Assembly (NCBI GenBank): GCA_026770585.1
Contig: MU646304.1
Location: forward strand, 1,715,999-1,727,004
Source: Baffinella frigidus
Taxonomy: Eukaryota > Cryptophyceae > Cryptomonadales > Baffinellaceae
Length of the DNA: 11,006 nt
Reading direction: 5' to 3'
This document shows positions 6,268 to 11,006 of this stretch, in pieces (the first letter of the stretch is position 1; the number at the start of each line of letters is the position of its first letter). The notes beneath the pieces are model-generated. The model saw nothing but the letters and a program-made list of their open reading frames with translations. It had not been told where the DNA came from and ran no database searches. Position numbers and translations under genes: made by a program.

Positions 6268-6522
6268 ATTTCGGGGGTTGGGTTTGGGGGTTTAGGGTGC
6301 AATGCACCTGGGTCGTAACAAGAGATGCGCCTCATCGATTTTCGGAGAAAAAAAGATAATTTGTGCCAGGACGGGCCCGCCTCAGGGAAGCCTCTTGCTT
6401 TGAAGTGGATAATATCGAGGGCGGTGGTGGGCATTTTACTCATGCAGATTGTTCGAATTCGTACCCTTTCACGGGCGAAATGGCCTCAGCTCCATCCTCT
6501 TGATCGCAGATCGCCGCGAAAG
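6268..6522. promoter_or_regulatory. Divergent intergenic region, presumed bidirectional promoter
   Basis: 255 bp separate the two start codons, which point away from each other. The region is less GC-rich than the exons, with A-rich patches at 6348-6361 and around 6408-6416. No clear TATA box is visible. At 6278-6302, just upstream of the left ATG, the left-gene sense strand carries CCCTAAA-type DNA resembling the plant telo-box (core AAACCCTA). Transcription start sites and untranslated regions cannot be placed. Confidence 0.5.
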
Positions 6523-6762
6523 ATGGCTGGGGCGCTGCCGCGGAGGCTGGCCGCGGCCGTGTGGCTCCTGGCGGTGGTCGTCGCCGCCAGCAGCGGGGGC
6601 AGCGATGATCCTGCTGCTGACGACGGCGGCGGCGAGGTGGTGCTCATGCTGGAGGAGGAGGAGGGTGTGGCGTATGCGCGGGTGCTGCGGCCCGAGGGCA
6701 GCGCCGGCTGGATGGAGCTCTGGCAGGAGGGCCACCGCCTCATGGCCAACACGACGGAGCTG
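6523..6762 (+). CDS. Right gene exon 1: signal peptide
   Basis: 80 residues in phase 0, from MAGALPRRLAAAVWLLAVVV through an Asp/Gly/Glu-rich linker (residues about 25-50) to ARVLRPEGSAGWMELWQEG and MANTTEL. NTT is a possible N-glycosylation site. The donor is GTACAC. An in-frame ORF begins earlier at 6325, but the hydrophobic leader makes 6523 the natural start. Confidence 0.75.
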
Positions 6763-9700
6763 GTACACCCCCCTCTACCACAGTGCGCCAGTTCTGCCCA
6801 ACAGAGTGTAGAAGGGAGGGATCACGGAGAGAGGCCAGCGTTAGCGCCACTGCATCAGCGCCGAGACCACGCGGAGCTGACAGGGATTCGCGCAGGAGCT
6901 GAGCATCGGGACACGCGGGGTGGACACCTACCTGTGGGCCTCGCTCTTCGACGCCGACGGACGCTGGATCGCCCAGAGCAACGTCCTCCACACGGGACAC
7001 CATGCGGTCAGTGCGCACGCAGCGGAAGACTTCCTCATTGATAGCGCGCGTCCCCCCAGCCCCCCCGAGCCTGCAGACCCCACTCTCTGCAAGGGGCGCC
7101 CCCCGGGATTCGTCTGACGGGGCAGAGGGTGTGTGCCGCACTCTCTCTGCAGGTTGTGTGCACCGACGCCCTAAACCCTACACCTCAACCGTTGCACCCT
7201 AAACCGAGAAACCTCATCAGGGCGTCGGCGTGAGCATCGCGGCATCGGTGTGGGAGCGGCGCTGGGAGGAGGGGGAACAGCTGCAGGTCGCACCCGCCCA
7301 CCACCTTCCACATCGTGCATTTTGGAGCCAAGTTCCAGCCTAGTTCCAGATCTGCATCCGCGTGCGCATATCAGCATCGCTCACGCCCCCTGCTTCAACG
7401 CGGAGCTCTGAACAAGGATACCCATAACCTGTCAAGAGGGGCGGGTCTGCACGCCGAGGTGGGGCGGCGCCGCTCCTGGAAAGAACTGCGGCAGGGGGGT
7501 GCTGCGCGGCTTTTGAGCGTGCCGTAGGGCACTGACCCATCGTGCACACCCTACAACCTAACCCCTAAACCTTAAAACCGTCCACCACAAACCCTTAACC
7601 CTAAGCCCTAAATCCTTAACCCTAAACCTTAAAATCATGAACCCTGAACCCTAAACCCTAAACCCCAAACCCCAAATCCTAAACCCTAAACCCTAAACCC
7701 TGAACCCTAAACCTCAAACCCTAAACCCTAAACCCTGAACCCTAAACCCTAAACCCTAAACCCTAAACCCTAGAACCTAAACCCAAACCCCTAAACCCTA
7801 AACCCTAAACCCTTAACCCTTCACCCTACACGCTACACCCTAAACCCTAAACCCTACACCCTAAACCCTAAACCCCAAACCCTCAACCTGAACGCAGGTG
7901 ACGTTTTCGCTGCCGCTGGCCCCGTCCTTCGAGGAGTACAAAGTCGACGCTGCCATATTCCTCATCGATAATCAGGTGCGCTCCGATAGAGCATCACTCA
8001 CATCGAGGCGACGCTAAGCGAGCAATAGCAAGCCTCGGATGCGCTGCACGCCGCCCGCACCCGGGAACCACCTTTCGGCATTAGACTACTGCAGCTCCTA
8101 GGACTGCGTACCCTGGAATCCCTGGAATCGAGGGGTCTTCCGATGCTTTCACCGTCTCTGATGCAATTAGCGCCCCAAAGGCCTACCGTAGTCCCATTCC
8201 GTATGACAGCTACCCTGAATTCGATCAGTTGCCCGACGAGGTCGTGGATCCATGGAGAGTTTCATGGCGTTTTCTGAAGGCTACTGGCGCCGACAAGACG
8301 CTGAGCAACGGAGATGTTTCTGGTGTTTCCGGTACTGGGTGGGGTCTGGAGCAGACGGTCGGAATGATGCACCCGAGATTTTGCTGGCGTTTTTGAATGG
8401 TGCTGGGTGGTTCCTGGAGCAGACGGTTGGGATGATGCATCTGGGCGCGACGGTTGCGCGGAACGACGGTCCACTTCAGGAGTGGACCTACGTGCATCAC
8501 GGCCAGGTGCCTGGGCCCTACACCCTACACCCTGCACCCCACGCCCTACACCCTTAACACACCCGTCCACGCCTGTCCACGTGCGAGACTGCCCTACTTG
8601 CACCAGGGGCAGGTGCCAGGACCGCCACACTCCAAAAATAAACCCCCCAAAACACGTCCCACACACCATGCAAAACCTCTACACGACAAACAGACGCACC
8701 CCGTCCACGTGCGAGACCGCTCTCCTGCGTGCATCCGACAACGCTTCGTGTGTAGGGTCATTTAGCCTCCGGCAGTGCCTACGGCAAGTCCAGGGGTTGT
8801 TATGACCGCGAGCTGTGGGACCGCGTCTGACCCCCCCTCCCCGGTGATCTTGCATGGCATGGTTCTCCGAGCCGCGTCAGGCGTGCGAAACCGTTGGCAA
8901 TGTCTCCACCCTCACTGTCGCGCGCCTGCACACTTCACACGGCCGTTCTGCAGTCGCGCTCAACCAATCCACAGTGCGTTCCACACGCCGCCCTGAAATG
9001 CGGTGGTGGGTGTGGCAGGTGGAGGTGGGTGAGCACACACTCTCCCTCGCGATTCTCAAGCCAGGAGCAAGCTCTCCCGTCGCCTTCTCTCCCCAGGAAC
9101 GCACCTGAACCCCAAACCATCCACTCTAAACCCTAAACCCCGAACACTAAAAACTTTTCCTGAACAATACAAAGTAAACCCCGAGCGTGATGCCACCCCT
9201 GCGCGAAGCTGGATAGGCTAGGCTCAAGGGGAAGCACATAGAGAAGAGCCATCCTCGCAGAACAACGCAATCCTGCGAATCCTGAGTGCGAATCCTGAGT
9301 GCGAATCCTGAGTGAGGCGTCACGACGATCGCGTCATCAGCGTGGGTGGACCACCTAACTCCAGCGTCAACCTGATCACGGCCTTCCATACCACACTACG
9401 GTATTAAATGAGGTAGCACCCTCCGAAATTCCGGAATCAGGTTGGCGCCGGAAGTAGGTCGTGCACTCTTACTCCGTCGGAAGGGCGCAGGGATGGTTCA
9501 GCGTCGCGGCAGCATCTCTCGAAACCCGCGTCTACACTCACGCGTGGCTGCTCCCAGAAGGTCATGCCTCGCTCCCACCGCGCGTTTCCTGTGCGGGAGT
9601 GGTCAGCTTGCGGGAGGGGTGCGTCTTAGGTTGGTCACGTTGTGTGCTATGTTAAGGATGGAAGTTGCTATCTTAACCTCTACATGGCTTTACCACAGCA

Positions 9701-10253
9701 CAAAACGCACCTCAATATGGGCTGACGCACGCGCGCCCCGTCTGCCGCAGACGCGGCGCACCTCCCGGAGTGCAGCATGGCGTTCCGGGCGTGCTTCGCC
9801 GCCTCCGCAGGTACAGTTGCTTTATTCATCTCGTCACTGGACAATCCATACAGCAGGCTCCTCAGGAAAAAAACTGTTACATCTAACCCATGTCCCGTTA
9901 CCTCATCCGTAGGAGCCCTCCCCAATTCCTTGCGGATTTCCTACCGTAGGATCCTAGATCTTATCGCGTATGGGTTATTCAAAATTCCTTCGAAGTCCCC
10001 TGTGTTTGTCAGTCCCGCGGCGGGCCGCTCCGGAAATGAGGCGGGCCCGTCCCAGGACCACTCCTCCCGCCTCATCGGGATTCGCCCACTTGGCCGCGTT
10101 ACTCGTTACTCGAGCGCGTTATGCGTCTGGCGCCAACGCTTCTCTTCATTTCCCCCCACCCACCCCATCTTTCACCTTCTAGACACGGCGAGACGCGCAG
10201 GCGACTCGCAGCATGGACGCTCTGGGGACGCACACAGTTGCACACGCGAATGA
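6523..10253 (+). CDS. Spliced gene for an unrecognised, probably secreted protein; 3' part uncertain
   Basis: The ATG at 6523 has a good context (A at -3, G at +4). Exons with consistent phase: 6523-6762, 6896-7006, 7221-7286, 7898-7975, probably 8423-8506, 9458-9560 and 9751-9810, then perhaps 10183 onward. The first 25 or so residues (MAGALPRRLAAAVWLLAVVV...) form a signal peptide with a basic n-region and hydrophobic core. After an acidic Gly/Asp/Glu-rich stretch come short alternating segments such as VDTYLWASLFDADGRW, VTFSLPLAPSFEEYKVDAA and HAWLLPEDAAHLPECS. These suggest an extracellular beta-rich domain. No family was recognised. The end is uncertain: without splicing at 9810 the frame stays open to a TGA at 10251-10253. 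Confidence 0.55.
6896..7006 (+). CDS. Right gene exon 2
   Basis: The acceptor TTCGCGCAG leads into ELSIGTRGVDTYLWASLFDA and DGRWIAQSNVLHTGHHA, ending at a GTCAGT donor, phase 0 both sides. The 37 residues have GC-rich third positions and alternating hydrophobic/polar strands. The sequence GGAGCTGA occurs both just inside the intron end and over the exon start, a small direct repeat across the splice site. Confidence 0.78.
7221..7286 (+). CDS. Right gene exon 3
   Basis: The acceptor CCTCATCAG leads into 22 residues, GVGVSIAASVWERRWEEGEQ plus LQ, ending CAG at a GTCGCA donor, phase 0. It joins smoothly to exon 4 (VTFSLPLAPSFEEYK). The upstream intron end and the downstream intron both carry CCCTAAA-like DNA. 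Confidence 0.68.
7547..7890. repeat. Long CCCTAAA array in right-gene intron 3
   Basis: About 48 units, mostly CCCTAAA with CCCTGAA, CCTTAAC and CCCTACA variants. An uninterrupted run lies at about 7736-7771. The array ends eight to ten bases before the exon 4 acceptor. The CCCTAAA strand is the transcribed sense strand, opposite to the + strand polarity at 1-6300. The sequence before it (7287-7546) shows no supported gene. Confidence 0.93.
7898..7975 (+). CDS. Right gene exon 4
   Basis: The acceptor GAACGCAG follows the long CCCTAAA block directly. The exon encodes VTFSLPLAPSFEEYKVDAAI and FLIDNQ, ending CAG at a GTGCGC donor, phase 0 both sides. The coding signal contrasts sharply with the repeat before it. 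Confidence 0.75.
8332..8441 (+). repeat. Tandem duplication over the start of candidate exon 5
   Basis: GGTACTGGGTGGGGTCTGG (about 8332) and GGTGCTGGGTGGTTCCTGG (about 8399) are each followed by AGCAGACGGTYGGRATGATG. The second is used as an acceptor for exon 5. The first leads to a short frame ending in a stop. Confidence 0.7.
8423..8506 (+). CDS. Candidate right gene exon 5
   Basis: 28 residues, TVGMMHLGATVARNDGPLQE then WTYVHHGQ, between the acceptor GGAGCAG and a GTGCCT donor, phase 0 both sides. The call rests on phase agreement with exon 4 and with 9458-9560, and on broken copies of both its ends close by: the start at 8332-8370 and the end at 8598-8622. It is less certain than exons 1-4. 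Confidence 0.5.
8515..8555. repeat. Short CCCTACA block after candidate exon 5
   Basis: CCCTACACCCTACACCC and related units just after the donor. C-rich on the sense strand, as elsewhere in the right gene. Confidence 0.75.
8598..8622 (+). pseudogene. Decayed copy of candidate exon 5 end
   Basis: CTTGCACCAGGGGCAGGTGC followed by CAGGA mirrors the exon 5 end and donor at 8492-8516 (CGTGCATCACGGCCAGGTGC, then CTGGG). The rest of 8507-9457 has a repeated CGTCCACGTGCGAGAC motif (about 8575 and 8702) and scattered short frames, none of which I can support as exons. Confidence 0.5.
9119..9152. repeat. Small CCCTAAA patch
   Basis: CTAAACCCTAAACCCCGAAC follows a strong pyrimidine-rich CCCCAG. Same polarity as the 7547-7890 array. 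Confidence 0.7.
9276..9314. repeat. Three perfect 13-bp tandem units
   Basis: CGAATCCTGAGTG is repeated at 9276-9288, 9289-9301 and 9302-9314 without mismatch. It is a short minisatellite in otherwise featureless DNA between 9153 and 9457. Confidence 0.95.
9458..9560 (+). CDS. Right gene exon: VVHSYSVGRAQGWFS segment
   Basis: After an AAGTAG acceptor (the TAG is also an in-frame stop, so coding cannot extend upstream) the frame reads VVHSYSVGRAQGWFSVAAAS then LETRVYTHAWLLPE. It ends AAG at a GTCATG donor in phase 1. The next exon begins in the matching phase. It may belong to the same gene as 6523-8506 or to a separate downstream gene. Confidence 0.6.
9751..9810 (+). CDS. Right gene exon: DAAHLPECSMAFRACFAASA segment
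   Basis: The acceptor CTGCCGCAG supplies two bases to the G left by the previous exon, giving Asp, then AAHLPECSMAFRACFAASA and one further base at a GTACAG donor (phase 1). Two cysteines lie eight residues apart, which suits a secreted protein. The frame remains open past the donor for a further 443 bases, but that stretch has different codon composition. Confidence 0.58.
10183..10253 (+). CDS. Possible terminal exon
   Basis: A strong pyrimidine tract and TTCTAG acceptor (about 10150-10182) is followed by a phase-1 compatible frame, TARRAGDSQHGRSGDAHSCT, ending at a TGA at 10251-10253. The intron it implies (9811-10182) is 372 bp, divisible by three and stop-free in the same frame. The amino acid content is not persuasive, so this is a weak call. 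Confidence 0.3.
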
Positions 10254-10303
10254 CCTGTGCCTCTCGAACCAGCCCCGCGGCGCACTAAGCACCCACAGCC
10301 TTG

Positions 10304-10392
10304 CAGCCTTGAAACCTGGCGCGGATTGCAGGGCGTTTTTCTTTGGACTAAACAGAGTCACAGCCCTGAGGCCTGGCGTGGCGTGCAGGGCG
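10304..10392. repeat. Spaced 32-bp duplication
   Basis: 10304-10335 and 10361-10392 share CAGCC.TGA..CCTGGCG and TGCAGGGCG, with about six to seven mismatches. The overlapping small frame at 10213-10419 repeats ALKPGADCRAF and ALRPGVACRAG, which may simply reflect the DNA duplication. Confidence 0.75.
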
Positions 10393-10488
10393 GGTTCCTC
10401 CGAACCGGCAGTACACTGAGCTGCTGGATGCTGCGGAGGGGTGTGCTTCGAAGCTCTGCCCGGGTGACTTGGACCAGGTGCGCCACCC

Positions 10489-10686
10489 GAGAGAAAGAGC
10501 GAGGGAGAGGCAGCGATAGAGCGAGAGAGCGAAGAGAGGGAGCGAGGGAGCAAGGGAGGGGGCGGACGATGGAGCGAGCGAGCGAGAGAGAGAGAGAGAG
10601 AGAGATAGAGAGAAAACGAGAGAGAGAGAGTGAGAGAGAGAGAGAGAAAAAAAAAAAGAGAGATAGAGAGGACGAGAGTGAGAGAA
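10489..10686. repeat. (GA)n microsatellite
   Basis: Almost pure purine, mostly GA and GAGC units, with a run of 11 A near 10648-10658. It generates Ser/Leu-rich or Arg/Glu-rich spurious ORFs. Beyond it, 10687-10890 shows nothing I can support apart from a CTAACCCCCTTCAG acceptor-like site near 10905. Confidence 0.93.
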
Positions 10687-10932
10687 CACCCGGACGTTGC
10701 GACACCCCTGGCGTCAAGATGGGAGAAGCTCACGACGCCGAGCAGCCCCGATGCTTCTTCACACACGCTTTTCGTCACACTGTTACGAACGCAAGAAACG
10801 TTTTTGCAAACACAAGAAAAAAAGGTTTCACAAACACATGAAGGCGTTTTCAGTTATTAGTGGCAGTGTTCTCTCGGAAGCGCTCACCAACCCCTAACCC
10901 CCTTCAGGAGACGGTTTTGGCGCTGGCGCGCG

Positions 10933-11006
10933 CCCCCCCCCCCCCCCCGATCGACCACGCCCCCCCCCCCCCCCCCCTCCCCCGCCAGGTCCCCCCCCCC
11001 CCCCCC
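10933..11006. repeat. Long C homopolymers at right edge
   Basis: C runs of 16 (10933-10948), 18 (10960-10977) and 16 (10991-11006) with a few intervening bases. The last run ends the window, which suggests a contig edge or low-quality consensus. Confidence 0.85.

Noticed and set aside
6325-6522. Earlier start for the right gene within the same ORF
   Set aside because: It would bury the hydrophobic signal peptide inside the protein and would extend across the divergent promoter region.
8093-8372. Frame with SAPKAYRSPIPYDSYPEFD as an exon of the right gene
   Set aside because: It follows a CTGCAG acceptor but the phase disagrees with exon 4, a second frame is also open, and third-position GC is lower than in accepted exons. 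It remains possible but unsupported.
8774-8828. Frame AYGKSRGCYDRELWDR as an exon
   Set aside because: It looks coding and has an acceptor (CGGCAG) and a donor (GTCTGA), but its start phase does not match the preceding exon, whereas 8506 to 9458 does without it.
10179-10778. Minus-strand 199-codon ORF, Ser/Leu-rich
   Set aside because: It is mostly a translation of the (GA)n tract, and its complement is equally open. There is no other coding sign.

Overview
The window reads as nuclear DNA of a unicellular eukaryote, most likely an alga or a related protist. The main evidence is two divergently transcribed genes cut into many short, GC-rich exons (45-265 bp). The introns carry degenerate TTTAGGG-type (plant, algal, chromerid and dinoflagellate type) telomere-like repeats. 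There are no bacterial operons and no rRNA, tRNA or CRISPR signals. The species cannot be named from sequence alone.

Left part (about 1-6267), minus strand: I rebuilt by eye a 15-exon gene that starts at an ATG at 6267 and runs off the left edge. Splice phases agree at 13 of 14 junctions. The exception is exon 3 to exon 4, where one base is in excess. The 445 residues in the window start with an arginine/alanine-rich, mitochondrial-type presequence, followed by a conserved-looking body with a Rossmann-like core (VFVLLGASSAMGPF, then GAHIVAVDLDQ). I do not recognise a named enzyme.

Centre (6268-6522): a 255-bp region between the two start codons, presumably a bidirectional promoter.

Right part (6523 onward), plus strand: a second spliced gene begins with a clear signal peptide. 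Four exons (6523-7975) are well supported, and a fifth (8423-8506) plus later ones (9458-9560, 9751-9810, possibly 10183 on) are phase-compatible. The protein looks secreted and is not recognised.

Introns: about ten left-gene introns carry TTTAGGG-like DNA on the + strand, and the right gene carries CCCTAAA on the + strand. In both genes the pre-mRNA therefore reads CCCTAAA, and the repeat polarity flips at the promoter. Different introns favour different heptamers (TGCAGGG, TTCAGGG, TGTAGGG, TTCGGGG) or the hexamer TTTAGG. Several introns also hold broken copies of nearby exon ends, and one holds a palindromic element related to two other places in the window. The right end degrades into a (GA)n tract and long C runs, which suggests an assembly boundary.
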